Shown here: piece after piece, positions 1 to 9,664 of the stretch | How positions within the stretch are numbered: position 1 is the first letter of the stretch | How the letters are laid out: each line of letters opens with the position of its first letter | Assembly (NCBI GenBank): GCA_963790585.1 | Contig: CAWBOY010000007.1 | Coordinates: 310,001 to 374,000 of the forward strand | Source of the DNA: CAWBOY01 sp963790585 | GTDB lineage: Bacteria > Planctomycetota > Planctomycetia > Gemmatales > Gemmataceae | Reading direction: 5' to 3' | Length of the DNA stretch: 64,000 bases | Notes under the pieces: generated by a model | What the model was told of the DNA's origin: nothing | Seen by the model: the letters and a program-made list of their open reading frames with translations, nothing else | Databases searched by the model: none | Position numbers and translations under genes: made by a program

Positions 1-3000
1 CGGAGGATACCAATTCCGGTTCCGGTATGATCACCGGCACGACCATCGGGAGCGTGTCTCAGGGTGGAATCCTCAGCACTGGTTCGATTCAGACGATGAC
101 TATTACCGGCACGATGGCGGGCGCCCTGACCGCGGCTGGCCAAGGAACTATCACGGATCTGAATCTTGGAACGCTCGCAGGCACGGTGGATGCGCCCGAA
201 GATACCAATGCCGGGTCCGGCGTGGTTACAGGCGCGACCATCGGAAGCGTGTCTCAGGGTGGCAGCCTTAGCACTGGTTCGATTCAGACGATGACTGTTA
301 CCGGCACAATGGCGGGGACGCTGACGGCAGCCGGTCAAGGTACGATCACGGATCTAAATCTTGGTACCTTGGCGGGCACTGTTAACGCCCCCGAAGATAC
401 AAGCGCCGGCTCCGGCATGATCACGGGCACGACGATTGGAAACGTGTCTCAAAGCGGAAAGCTCAGCACTGGTTCGATTCAGACGATGACTGTTACCGGC
501 ACAATGGCGGGGACGCTGACGGCAGCCGGTCAAGGTACGATCACGGATCTAAATCTTGGTACCTTGGCGGGCACTGTTAACGCCCCCGAAGATACAAACG
601 CCGGTTCCGGCATGATCACGGGCACGACGATTGGCACTGTATGTCAGGGTGGCAGCCTAAGCACTGGCTCGATCCAAACGATGACGGTCACCGGCACAAT
701 GGCTGGGACACTGACTGCGGCTGGCCAAGGAACCATTACGGATCTAAATCTCGGAACACTCGCTGGCGCCGTGGACGCCCCGGAAGATACCAACGCCGGG
801 TCCGGCATAGTTACAGGAACGACAATCGGTAGCGTGGCGCCAGGTGCCAGCCTTAGCACCGGGTCGATTCAAACGATGACCGTTACCGGAACGATGGCCG
901 GAACCCTGACCGCGGCCGGTCAGGGCACTATTACAGATTTGAATCTCGGCACCTTGGCAGGCACTGTTGACGCGCCGGAAGATACTAATGCCGGATCCGG
1001 CATGATAACGGGCACGACGATCGGCAGTGTAGCTCAAGGCGGTAGCCTTAGCACCGGTTCGATCCAAACGATGACGGTCACCGGAACGATGGCGGGTACG
1101 CTGACGGCAGCCGGTCAAGGCACTATTACAGATTTGAATCTCGGCACCTTGGCAGGCACTGTTGACGCGCCGGAAGATACCAATGCCGGATCCGGCATGA
1201 TAACGGGCACGACGATCGGTAGCGTGTCTCAAAGCGGCAGTCTCAGCACCGGTTCGATCCAAACGATGACGGTCACCGGAACGATGGCGGGTACGCTGAC
1301 GGCGGCCGGTCAAGGCACGATCACCGATCTCAATCTCGGCACCTTGGCAGGCACTGTCGACGCACCGGAAGATACTAATTCCGGATCCGGCATGATAACG
1401 GGCTCGACGATCGGCAGCGTAGCTCAAGGCGGTAGCCTTAGCACCGGTTCGATCCAAACGATGACGGTCACCGGAACGATGGCGGGTACGCTGACGGCGG
1501 CCGGTCAAGGCACTATTACAGATTTGAATCTCGGCACCTTGGCAGGCACGGTGGACGCACCGGAAGATACCAATGCCGGCTCCGGCATGGTTACAGGAAC
1601 GACAATCGGTAGCGTGGCCCCAGGTGGCAGCCTTAGCACTGGGTCGATTCAAACGATGACCGTCACCGGTACAATGGCCGGAACGCTCACGGCGGCGGGA
1701 CAAGGCACGATTACGGATCTCAATCTCGGCACCTTGGCAGGCACGGTGGACGCACCGGAAGATACCAATGCCGGCTCCGGCATGGTTACAGGAACGACAA
1801 TCGGTAGCGTGGCCCCAGGTGGCAGCCTTAGCACTGGGTCGATTCAAACGATGACCGTCACCGGTACAATGGCCGGAACGCTCACGGCGGCGGGACAAGG
1901 CACGATTACGGATCTCAATCTCGGCACCTTGGCAGGCACGGTGGACGCACCGGAAGATACCAACGCCGGGTCCGGCATGGTTACAGGAACGACAATCGGT
2001 AGCGTGGCGCCAGGTGCCAGCCTTAGCACCGGGTCGATTCAAACGATGACCGTTACCGGAACGATGGCCGGAACCCTGACTGCGGCCGGTCAGGGCACTA
2101 TTACAGATTTGAATCTCGGCACCTTGGCAGGCACTGTTGACGCGCCGGAAGATACTAATGCCGGATCCGGCATGATAACCGGCACGACGATCGGTAGCGT
2201 GTCTCAAAGCGGTAGCCTTAGCACCGGTTCGATCCAAACGATGACCGTTACTGGCACAATGGCGGGAACGCTGACGGCAGCCGGTCAGGGCACTATTACA
2301 GATTTGAATCTCGGCACCTTGGCAGGCACTGTTGACGCACCGGAAGATACCAACGCCGGGTCCGGCATGGTTACAGGAACGACAATCGGTAGCGTGGCGC
2401 CAGGTGGCAGCCTTAGCACCGGGTCGATCCAAACGATGACCGTTACTGGCACAATGGCGGGAACGCTGACGGCAGCCGGTCAAGGCACTATTACAGATTT
2501 GAATCTCGGCACCTTGGCAGGCACTGTTGACGCACCGGAAGATACCAATGCCGGCTCCGGCATGGTTACAGGAACGACAATCGGTAGCGTGGCCCCAGGT
2601 GGTAGCCTTAGCACTGGTTCGATCCAAACGATGACCGTTACCGGAACGATGGCCGGAACCCTGACTGCGTCCGGTCAAGGCACAATTACAGATTTGAATC
2701 TCGGCACCTTGGCGGGCACCGTCGACGCGCCCGAAGATCCTAATGCCGGTTCGGGTATGATTTCGGGCACGACGATCGGTAGCGTCGTCACTGGCGGAAG
2801 CCTTAGCACCGGCTCCATTCAAACGATGACCGTTACCGGCACGATGGCCGGAACGCTCACCGCGGCGGGTCAAGGCACTATCACGGATCTCAATCTCGGA
2901 ACGCTTGCTGGCACCGTGAATGCGCCCGAAGATACTAATTCTGGATCCGGCATGATTACCGGTACCACGATCGGCAGTGTTACGGGGAGCGGCTCTCTCA

Positions 3001-6000
3001 GTACGGGAACGATTCAGACTATGACCGTGACCGGTACGATGGCCGGGACCTTGATCGCGGCGGGGGCTGGCAAGATCAGTAACCTTTCGATCGGTGACAA
3101 CTCCGGCACTGTCAGCGCCGTTCCCGATGCTAATCCTGGCTCAGGGACTCTAAGTCAGGTCAACTTCGGAACTGTGGACAGCAAAGGCGTCGTCAAAGGA
3201 TTTGCAGCCAACTCATTGTCGGCGACCAATATCAATTCCGGTGGGCAAATCATCATTACGGGGACTCTCTCCAACTTCACCGCTACGAACCTCAACCCAG
3301 GATCATCGGTTACCGCGACGACCATTGACCATCCCCAAATTACCAACAGCGGCGGTACGTTGTCGGCTCAGACCGTGATCGACCCAGTCTTCAATAACTT
3401 CTCGGGCTATTACCATGCGACTGGCGATCTGATCTCGCCGGTATTCTCGTCGATTCTTTCCAATGGCCTCGTACAGGTCGATGGCAACATCATCGGCTCA
3501 CTTAGCGTTGGCGGCAACGTCGATGGCATTTTCAACGTCGCCGGCAATGTCTTTGCCACCACTGCGGAAGAAGCGGCCAACAGCAGCTCCTCAGGCACAA
3601 TCGGCGTCGGCGGATCGGTTGATCCGACGGGCGTCATTTCGATCTTGGGCAAACTCGGTGCCGGCGCAATCAACGTCACCAATAATTTATGTGGAGACCT
3701 CAATGTAACCGGAAGTGTTGGAGCGTTGACCGTTGGAGGTTATCTGTGTGCCCCCAGCGCGGGTGCGCCGGCGGGCAATGGTACGGTCACGGTAGGCGGC
3801 AACGTCGCGTCGCTGTCCGTCAGTTCCAATATGAATGCGCAATTCAGTGTCGGCGGCACGCTCGGGCCGGTAAGCATCGGCGGCAATCTCGGCGGCCCGC
3901 TCACTGTCGGTGGTGCGCTCGGCAATCTCAATGTCGGTGGGACGATTAGCGGCAAGATCACTGCCGGAAGCGTGCGGCAAGTTGATGTCGTCCAGGGACA
4001 GGTAGCTTCGCCGACTAATCCCATTATTTTGGATATCGTCGACGGCGGCATCGAGCGAATCGTGCGCGCCGATCCGGTCGGTACAAGCTCCTTGGCGAGT
4101 GTTACCTTCCGATACATTTACCAATCCGTTGGCTCTGGCGATGTGCTCGCTCCGGAACTCGCGCTGCAGGTGACGAACGTGAACGCCGCGGCAAATCATT
4201 TCGACCTGAGCTTACTCACATACAACGACGCCGCGAAATTTGACCTGGCGCTCGTTACCACGCCATCTGGAGCTTCAGGCATTCGTGATGTGGCGGTCGA
4301 GGGCGATCTGCTGACCGGAATCACTAAGGAGATGGCCTCTTACTTTGGCGTGCCTACCACCACGCCAGGCGGCGTCCGCCTGGCCCATGACAGTCTGGCA
4401 AGTGTGGCCATTCGTGACTATGCCCCGAACAGCGCCATTCAAGCCGCGACGATTCAGGCCCTCGCTTTCGGCTCCTACTCGGCCAGCAACGGCCAGATTC
4501 TAACCGGGGCCTCGGCACAGGCAAACGCCGCGGCCAATTTGCTTGCCACTGGCACCTCCATTGTGGCTGCAACCGATCTCACTGGTTTGACCGATACCTA
4601 CCGTGTGCCCTTTGCCGACATCGCAGCCCAAAAAGTTGGCCTATTTATTGTCACGAACCCACACGGTGGGCAATTTGACAACAATAACGTGGCCTTCAAG
4701 GTGGAAGACACATCCGTCAATGGCACCGTCGAGGACGATCCCGCTCGTGGATCTGTGACTGCGATGGTGACCGTTGTGCCGACCTATAACAATGGCGGCC
4801 AGGCACAAAACTCCGTCATTCAGACCATTTCTTTGATTGGCGACGGCGGCTCGCTCTCAACGCAACAGGCGATAGCACAATCGATAACCAGTACCGGCCC
4901 ATTGGGTGACGTGACACTGCAAGGCCCAATTACTACCAACATGACGGCCTCCAGCATTTTCGGCTCCATCGTCGTCAATGGTCCCTTGTCGAGCACCATT
5001 CAGACTACGGGGGTCCGAACCGACCCGATCACCGGAAAAGCGGGTGCCGACCCGAATAACGGCAACTTCGGAGTGGCCGGCACCACCTTCGCGATCAATG
5101 GGCCCTTTAGTGGGGCATTGATCGTTGCCGGTGATCTGGCGGGCAACACTGTGATCAATGGCCCCATGCAAACGGGCACACAGGCGAAAGTCAACCAAAT
5201 CAGTGTTGGCGGCAGCGTCGAGGGTAGTCTGCAAGTCAATGGTCCGGTTAACGCCGGCAGCGTCATTTCCGTCGGCGGCAACTTGGGCGGCTCGACTACC
5301 GTTACAGCCTCCGGCGCGACGGCCGTCGTAACATTCCCGTATGCGGGGCCGCAACCTTTGATGACGGCAAGTCGCAGTGGCTTGCGTGGAACGAATCCGA
5401 GTGTGGCAATTGCCATGACTTCTCCAGGTGCGTTTCCGAATACGCCGGCCGTTCAGACCATCACTTTTGGTGGTACAATAACAAGCGGCACGTTCACACT
5501 TGTGTGCGACGGCGCCACGACCGGCCAGATTGCCTGGAGCGCCAACGCCGCTACTCTGGCGGCAAATATCCAGGCGGCCCTGAACGCGCTCGCGACCTTC
5601 GTTGTGAACGGCCCTCTGAGCGGTCAGATAACAATCGGTGGCAATGCGTACAGCGCAATGCAATTGAACGGGCCCATGCAATCGAGCGGCCTTTCCGTCG
5701 GCGGCTCGTTGAACGCCAATCTCACTGTCAACGGTCCGATGCAAGGAGCCAAACTGCAGGTCACTGGCAACATCTCGAGCAACGTCCTCATCGGCGGGCC
5801 GATTGACGCAAATAGCTCGATGGTGGTCGGCGGAAGTGTCGGCGTTACGCCGGCAGGCACGAACACGTTTACGGTTAACGGTCCTCTCAATGGCAAAGTC
5901 ACGACGGCCGGCAATTTCAACAGTACCTTTGCGATCGGCGGCCCGTTGCAAGGTGGCGCCGTTTCCATCGGTGGCTCACTCAATGGCAATCTGTCAATCA

Positions 6001-8285
6001 ATGGCCCGATGCAGGGTGGTCTGCTCCAGGTTAATGGGACCATCGCCGGCAACCTCCAAGTGGGTGGCCCGATCGACTCCAATAGCGCCGTCCTGGTCGG
6101 CGGCAACATCGGCGTCGCGCCGGCTGGCAGCACCGTGTTTTCGGTGAATGGACCGCTCGGCGGCAAGATCGTCGTTCTCGGCAACATCTATAGTGCCTGG
6201 ACGATCGGCGGCCCATTGCAAGGCGGCCGAGTCGCTGTCTACGGCTCGATCCTGAGCAAATTGAGCGTCAACGGCGCCATCGACGGCGCCAGCGCCGTGG
6301 CTGTCGTCGGATCGATCGGCAGTGGTGCGAACGGCGCGGTTTTGACCTGTAGCAACATCCAAGGAATCGTCGCGGCTGGAGGCGCCGTCTATGCCGGCAA
6401 TCTCGGTACGACGAGTAATGCTCTCTTCTATGGCGCCAATCTCGGGTCCGTCTCCACCAATGGACAAGTCATCGGCAATATCTTTACGTCCAATGGAGCG
6501 CAGCCGTCTTACCTCAAGTTCTCGGCGATCGAAACTAACTTGAGCATCTTAAGCGTCAACGCTACTACTGGTAACCTCCAGCTGAGCGCCAGTAATCAGA
6601 AGCCTCCTCACAACGCCCTGACCAATGCGGGCAGCGCTTATTCCCCGGCACAAATACGCACGGCATACGGGGTCAACAACTTGGCTCTAGACGGCAGCGG
6701 ACAGACTATCGCTGTGGTCGATGCCTATGACGATCCGGCTATCTTCCAGTCTGTCGATGCCTTTGACCAACAGTTTGGAGCGACAACAGGTGGAGAAACG
6801 CTGTATCAGCAATACGGTTCCGCGATCTCCTTCCTGAGCGTTCTGGATCAGAATGGCCAAGCCGCACCTCTACCTGCAACCGATCCGGCGGGCGCGGGCG
6901 GGGACAATTGGGAACTCGAGGAAGCACTCGATATCGAATGGATCCATGCGGTCGCTCCGGGCGCGCGTATTGTCCTTGTGGAAGCCAACAGCCAGTCGCT
7001 TGCGGACTTAATGAGTAGCGTGGTGACTGCAGCAAGCCAGCCTGGTGTATCCGTAGTGTCGATGAGCTGGGGCTTCACGGAAGGTCAGTCTGTATTGGCC
7101 GCCGACGAAGCGGCTTACGATAAGGACCTGACGACGCCTGCGGGCCATCAAGGAGTGACGTTCGTGGCCAGCACGGGCGACTATGGCACGGCGAATCCCG
7201 AGTATCCAGCCTTCTCGCCAAACGTCGTGGCGGTTGGCGGCACAAGCCTCACTCTCAATGCCGATAACTCGTACAAGAGCGAAACGGCCTGGGGCGGCGG
7301 GACCGATTCTTCCGGTAGTTCCCTCGGCAGTGGCGGCGGCGTTAGTCAGTATGAGCCGGAGCCGGCCTACCAGCAGGGTGTTCAAGCCACCGGCTTCCGT
7401 GCGACCCCCGATGTTTCCTTTGTCGCGGATCCTCAGACAGGCGCATGGGTAGCTGACACGTATAATCTGTCCGGCGACAATCCATTCGAGGTGGCCGGCG
7501 GTACCAGCCTGGCAGCGCCAGGCTGGGCGGGCTTGTTTGCTCTCGTCAACCAAGGGCGCGCGGCGAATGGGCTACCGACTCTCAACAGCTCCACTTCAAA
7601 CGAAACACAGCAAGATCTCTACAGTTTATCCCAAGGTGACTTCAACGTTATCAATAGTGGCAGCAACGGCGGCTACTATGCGTCTGCTGGATACAACCTG
7701 GTCACCGGCCTTGGCACACCGATCGCCAATGTCATGGTGCCCGATCTGATCGCGGGCAACTTCCCGGCGACCGGCCGAGTTGCGCCGCTTGGCACTTCAT
7801 TGAATGCCAATGCCGGATACAACTGGATGGTGGCGACGAGTGCCGCCAGTGCGAACGTTTTGAGCGGATTCGCGCCGCTGACGCTTGCTGGCGTTGGACC
7901 CCAACACTCACCTAATGCGGTTGGTTCAGCAGCCATCGTGGTGAGTGTGCGCGGCGACTTTGGTGCGATTCCTTCGCAGAATGGGACTGTCGGCGTTGTT
8001 ATGACATCAGGGCCTGCGAGCGCGGCAAACGCAGTCGTCGCGTCCGTATTCGGGGCATATGACTCCATAGTCCTTGGTGTGAGCAGTAACCAAGCGCTTC
8101 AGGCGCCCGCGATAGTCGTTGCACGTTCTTCGTCGTCATCGGCAAACGCGATGGTTACAGCCGAGGCCGCGCATGTTTACAACAACCTCGAAGGCGGTTT
8201 CTTCGCGGAATTCGGTGGAGGAGGTGCGATCCGTGAGGACAAAGACGACGCGATCGAATTAAGGGATGCAAATGACGCTTCGTGA
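1..8285 (+). CDS. Giant secreted repeat protein with C-terminal sedolisin (peptidase S53) domain, 5' partial
   Basis: The frame is open from the window's first codon, so the start and any signal peptide lie upstream. Counting from the Met at 27, residues 1-1040 are sixteen 65-residue Gly/Thr/Ser-rich repeats. Residues about 1040-2200 are diverged Gly-rich beta repeats, including three 90-residue units with VNGP/GGP motifs. Residues about 2200-2640 match sedolisins: the Glu/Asp pair is at E2298 and D2302 (spacing E-x-x-x-D), the oxyanion Asp at D2385 (STGDYG) and the nucleophile at S2494 (GGTSLAAP), followed by a GYNLVTGLGTP calcium-site-like segment. S53 enzymes are acid serine-carboxyl peptidases. 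No classical sedolisin pro-domain is evident before the catalytic part. The repeats probably form a beta-helical or stalk-like surface structure (inference). About 100 residues follow the protease without a recognisable domain. A short stretch around nt 5450-5595 resembles the GTFTL..G.TT..I beta-sandwich repeat common in planctomycete surface proteins. Confidence 0.85.
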   Translation, partial: EDTNSGSGMITGTTIGSVSQGGILSTGSIQTMTITGTMAGALTAAGQGTITDLNLGTLAGTVDAPEDTNAGSGVVTGATIGSVSQGGSLSTGSIQTMTVTGTMAGTLTAAGQGTITDLNLGTLAGTVNAPEDTSAGSGMITGTTIGNVSQSGKLSTGSIQTMTVTGTMAGTLTAAGQGTITDLNLGTLAGTVNAPEDTNAGSGMITGTTIGTVCQGGSLSTGSIQTMTVTGTMAGTLTAAGQGTITDLNLGTLAGAVDAPEDTNAGSGIVTGTTIGSVAPGASLSTGSIQTMTVTGTMAGTLTAAGQGTITDLNLGTLAGTVDAPEDTNAGSGMITGTTIGSVAQGGSLSTGSIQTMTVTGTMAGTLTAAGQGTITDLNLGTLAGTVDAPEDTNAGSGMITGTTIGSVSQSGSLSTGSIQTMTVTGTMAGTLTAAGQGTITDLNLGTLAGTVDAPEDTNSGSGMITGSTIGSVAQGGSLSTGSIQTMTVTGTMAGTLTAAGQGTITDLNLGTLAGTVDAPEDTNAGSGMVTGTTIGSVAPGGSLSTGSIQTMTVTGTMAGTLTAAGQGTITDLNLGTLAGTVDAPEDTNAGSGMVTGTTIGSVAPGGSLSTGSIQTMTVTGTMAGTLTAAGQGTITDLNLGTLAGTVDAPEDTNAGSGMVTGTTIGSVAPGASLSTGSIQTMTVTGTMAGTLTAAGQGTITDLNLGTLAGTVDAPEDTNAGSGMITGTTIGSVSQSGSLSTGSIQTMTVTGTMAGTLTAAGQGTITDLNLGTLAGTVDAPEDTNAGSGMVTGTTIGSVAPGGSLSTGSIQTMTVTGTMAGTLTAAGQGTITDLNLGTLAGTVDAPEDTNAGSGMVTGTTIGSVAPGGSLSTGSIQTMTVTGTMAGTLTASGQGTITDLNLGTLAGTVDAPEDPNAGSGMISGTTIGSVVTGGSLSTGSIQTMTVTGTMAGTLTAAGQGTITDLNLGTLAGTVNAPEDTNSGSGMITGTTIGSVTGSGSLSTGTIQTMTVTGTMAGTLIAAGAGKISNLSIGDNSGTVSAVPDANPGSGTLSQVNFGTVDSKGVVKGFAANSLSATNINSGGQIIITGTLSNFTATNLNPGSSVTATTIDHPQITNSGGTLSAQTVIDPVFNNFSGYYHATGDLISPVFSSILSNGLVQVDGNIIGSLSVGGNVDGIFNVAGNVFATTAEEAANSSSSGTIGVGGSVDPTGVISILGKLGAGAINVTNNLCGDLNVTGSVGALTVGGYLCAPSAGAPAGNGTVTVGGNVASLSVSSNMNAQFSVGGTLGPVSIGGNLGGPLTVGGALGNLNVGGTISGKITAGSVRQVDVVQGQVASPTNPIILDIVDGGIERIVRADPVGTSSLASVTFRYIYQSVGSGDVLAPELALQVTNVNAAANHFDLSLLTYNDAAKFDLALVTTPSGASGIRDVAVEGDLLTGITKEMASYFGVPTTTPGGVRLAHDSLASVAIRDYAPNSAIQAATIQALAFGSYSASNGQILTGASAQANAAANLLATGTSIVAATDLTGLTDTYRVPFADIAAQKVGLFIVTNPHGGQFDNNNVAFKVEDTSVNGTVEDDPARGSVTAMVTVVPTYNNGGQAQNSVIQTISLIGDGGSLSTQQAIAQSITSTGPLGDVTLQGPITTNMTASSIFGSIVVNGPLSSTIQTTGVRTDPITGKAGADPNNGNFGVAGTTFAINGPFSGALIVAGDLAGNTVINGPMQTGTQAKVNQISVGGSVEGSLQVNGPVNAGSVISVGGNLGGSTTVTASGATAVVTFPYAGPQPLMTASRSGLRGTNPSVAIAMTSPGAFPNTPAVQTITFGGTITSGTFTLVCDGATTGQIAWSANAATLAANIQAALNALATFVVNGPLSGQITIGGNAYSAMQLNGPMQSSGLSVGGSLNANLTVNGPMQGAKLQVTGNISSNVLIGGPIDANSSMVVGGSVGVTPAGTNTFTVNGPLNGKVTTAGNFNSTFAIGGPLQGGAVSIGGSLNGNLSINGPMQGGLLQVNGTIAGNLQVGGPIDSNSAVLVGGNIGVAPAGSTVFSVNGPLGGKIVVLGNIYSAWTIGGPLQGGRVAVYGSILSKLSVNGAIDGASAVAVVGSIGSGANGAVLTCSNIQGIVAAGGAVYAGNLGTTSNALFYGANLGSVSTNGQVIGNIFTSNGAQPSYLKFSAIETNLSILSVNATTGNLQLSASNQKPPHNALTNAGSAYSPAQIRTAYGVNNLALDGSGQTIAVVDAYDDPAIFQSVDAFDQQFGATTGGETLYQQYGSAISFLSVLDQNGQAAPLPATDPAGAGGDNWELEEALDIEWIHAVAPGARIVLVEANSQSLADLMSSVVTAASQPGVSVVSMSWGFTEGQSVLAADEAAYDKDLTTPAGHQGVTFVASTGDYGTANPEYPAFSPNVVAVGGTSLTLNADNSYKSETAWGGGTDSSGSSLGSGGGVSQYEPEPAYQQGVQATGFRATPDVSFVADPQTGAWVADTYNLSGDNPFEVAGGTSLAAPGWAGLFALVNQGRAANGLPTLNSSTSNETQQDLYSLSQGDFNVINSGSNGGYYASAGYNLVTGLGTPIANVMVPDLIAGNFPATGRVAPLGTSLNANAGYNWMVATSAASANVLSGFAPLTLAGVGPQHSPNAVGSAAIVVSVRGDFGAIPSQNGTVGVVMTSGPASAANAVVASVFGAYDSIVLGVSSNQALQAPAIVVARSSSSSANAMVTAEAAHVYNNLEGGFFAEFGGGGAIREDKDDAIELRDANDAS
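27..3146 (+). repeat. Sixteen tandem 195-bp repeats
   Basis: Sixteen consecutive units of exactly 195 bp (65 codons) start at 27, 222, 417 and so on. Each codes for a unit beginning M/V-I/V-T-G-T-T-I-G-S-V and ending APEDTNAGSG. Several neighbours (for example units 9-10 and 13-14) are almost identical at DNA level, and variants such as SVAPG, SVSQS and SVAQG recur in a mosaic order, which suggests unequal crossing-over or gene conversion. The sixteenth unit is degenerate in its second half. The array runs off the left edge, so the full copy number is unknown. Confidence 0.95.
5598..6340 (+). repeat. Three tandem 270-bp (90-residue) repeats inside the S53 protein
   Basis: Units start at 5598, 5868 and 6138, exactly 270 bp apart, with F-x-VNGPL at the start of each and inner landmarks GGPLQGG, INGPMQGG and GGPID. 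The third unit is shortened at its end. These are more diverged than the 195-bp array and look like a separate, older duplication of a beta-helix-like segment. Confidence 0.8.
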
Positions 8286-8408
8286 ATGGTCTGGGGTTCA
8301 AGAAATAGCCAACGGCCGCCGGGGTCGGTACTCCGACCCCGGGAGAGGCTCGTAGCTCCAGAGAACCAGGGTCGGAGTACCGACCCCGGCCACAGCTCGG
8401 GTAGGGTC
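8286..8408. repeat. Two REP-like palindromes (GGGTCGGTACTCCGACCCC type)
   Basis: Between the S53 gene and the convergent DUF6165 gene there are two copies of a palindrome with core GGTCGGAGTACCGACC, at about 8318-8343 and 8368-8391. The same element recurs near 56.8, 57.2 and 62.7 kb in this window. It could serve as a bidirectional transcription end, but there is no T-tract. Confidence 0.7.
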
Positions 8409-8918
8409 TCAATGCAATATGGGGTATGATTTCTCTTCGATCAGATTGGAACCGAGCAACTCGTTGAGTTGTCGTTTTAGATGCGCGCGGCGATCGTTGT
8501 TGCGGTAGACGCCACGTGCAAGCTCGACGAATTCGGGGCCGAAATTGTTTTCTCGTTCGCATTGGCGCACGGCGTCTTCGATCTCCCAAATCTTCTCGTT
8601 GACTATCTTGAGTTCGGTGGTCAGGCGCTCTACTTCGCGAGTTCGCGGGATGGCTCGATCGCGGACGGCCTTTAGTGTCTCCCATTCAACCAGAATGTTT
8701 TCCAGCTTTGACACGTCGGCGATGCGCTCACTTTTAATGTGCAGGATGGTGATCTTGTCGAGTAGCTCGCCCGGCGCGATGGGCACGGGCAATCCTCGGG
8801 TGGCAAGGTGATTGCGCAGCTCCTCCGCCATGCGCTCGAAAACTCCGTCCCAGTCACCCCAACGGCTTTGCCGAAATAGCCGCATGGTCGGGTACCAGGG
8901 GCTGTCGTCGCGGCCCAT
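8409..8918 (-). CDS. DUF6165 domain piece, C-terminal end of a split glycosyltransferase gene
   Basis: This 169-residue frame has two parts. The first about 35 residues (RDDSPWYPTMRLFRQ...) are the usual end of the GT9-like domain coded just upstream in another frame. The rest is a DUF6165 domain: APGELLDKITILHIKSERI, a charged helical centre, then FGPEFVELARGVYRNNDRR and a C-terminal LIEEKSYP. DUF6165 has no known reaction but often sits with or on sugar-transfer proteins. Inserting one base near 8925 joins this frame to the 8672-9664 frame within the same domain, so the apparent start Met is probably internal. The whole locus reads 11521 down to 8409. Confidence 0.75.
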   Translation of the reverse strand: MGRDDSPWYPTMRLFRQSRWGDWDGVFERMAEELRNHLATRGLPVPIAPGELLDKITILHIKSERIADVSKLENILVEWETLKAVRDRAIPRTREVERLTTELKIVNEKIWEIEDAVRQCERENNFGPEFVELARGVYRNNDRRAHLKRQLNELLGSNLIEEKSYPILH

Positions 8919-9664
8919 GAGCCACGCCGATCGGCGCCGACGTGCAGGGCGAGCCAGACGGGCACGCCGAGGCCCCCGGCGAGGTGGGCGAGCGACGTGT
9001 CGCAGGTTACAACGAGATCGAGGCTTTTCATCACCGCGGCCGTGTCCATGAAGGCCCCGGCCGTTTCATCAAGGCGGCGGGCGAGATCGAGAACCGCCAG
9101 TCTGTCGGCGAGCGCGGTTAGTTGTTCGATGCCTGGGCCTTTTTGCAGGCTGATCAATGTCACGCAGCTGACGCGGGCCAGGGGAAGGAAAGCTCGCAGT
9201 GGAATGGAGCGGCGGCGATCGGTCAAGAACTTTGGGTTTCCCTGCCAGGCGATTCCCACCTTGAAGCCGGGGATAGCTGTGAGTTCCGCACGCCAGCGGT
9301 CGACGAGCGCGGGATCGGCATGGAGGTACGGAACAGTGGCGGGAATCGTCGGCAATGTGGTATTGAGGATGCCAGGCAAACTCATCAAGGATGCATGGAC
9401 ATCGCAGTCAGGCCAAGGCGAACCCGTGACTACAAGGTAATCGATTTCGGAGCAACGTCCCAGGAACGGTAGCATTGACTTCGGGCAGGCAACGATCACT
9501 GTGCCGCCGCGCTGTTTCACGAGGGCGACATAGCGAATGAATTGCAGCGTATCGCCCAATCCCTGCTCGGTGTAAAGCAGGATCTTGCGTCCCGCAAGTG
9601 GTGCCCCGTCCCATTTCGGCCTTGGAAACGTCGCCTCCTGAAATCCTGGCATGCGCAGCGCCAT
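8672..9664 (-). CDS. GT9-like glycosyltransferase domain piece (middle of a split gene)
   Basis: Residues 1-245 of this frame form a heptosyltransferase-like (GT9/GT-B) domain as found at the end of planctomycete and proteobacterial TPR proteins: GRKILLYTEQGLGDTLQFIRYV, KVGIAWQGNP, RRRSIPL and VVTCDTSLAHLAGGLGVPVWLAL are visible. After about residue 250 the frame turns into non-protein-like sequence because of a one-base loss near 8925; the true continuation is in the 8409-8918 frame. Upstream, a missing G near 9656 (EWR[W]RMPGF) separates it from the TPR frame. The role is probably transfer of a sugar to a surface glycan or protein; the substrate cannot be read. Confidence 0.75.
   Translation of the reverse strand: MALRMPGFQEATFPRPKWDGAPLAGRKILLYTEQGLGDTLQFIRYVALVKQRGGTVIVACPKSMLPFLGRCSEIDYLVVTGSPWPDCDVHASLMSLPGILNTTLPTIPATVPYLHADPALVDRWRAELTAIPGFKVGIAWQGNPKFLTDRRRSIPLRAFLPLARVSCVTLISLQKGPGIEQLTALADRLAVLDLARRLDETAGAFMDTAAVMKSLDLVVTCDTSLAHLAGGLGVPVWLALHVGADRRGSWAATTAPGTRPCGYFGKAVGVTGTEFSSAWRRSCAITLPPEDCPCPSRRASYSTRSPSCTLKVSASPTCQSWKTFWLNGRH

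Noticed and set aside
644..2029. Further short minus-strand frames in the repeat array
   Set aside because: They are shadows of the same repeat, almost identical to one another, with no start signals.
744..2873. A 709-codon open frame on the minus strand
   Set aside because: It is the antisense of the 195-bp repeat array. Because the unit length is a multiple of three and lacks stops in that frame, the frame stays open by repetition. Its product is Arg/His-rich and without family likeness.
4857..5951. A 364-codon minus-strand frame
   Set aside because: Antisense of the NGP-repeat part of the S53 protein; composition typical of a shadow frame.
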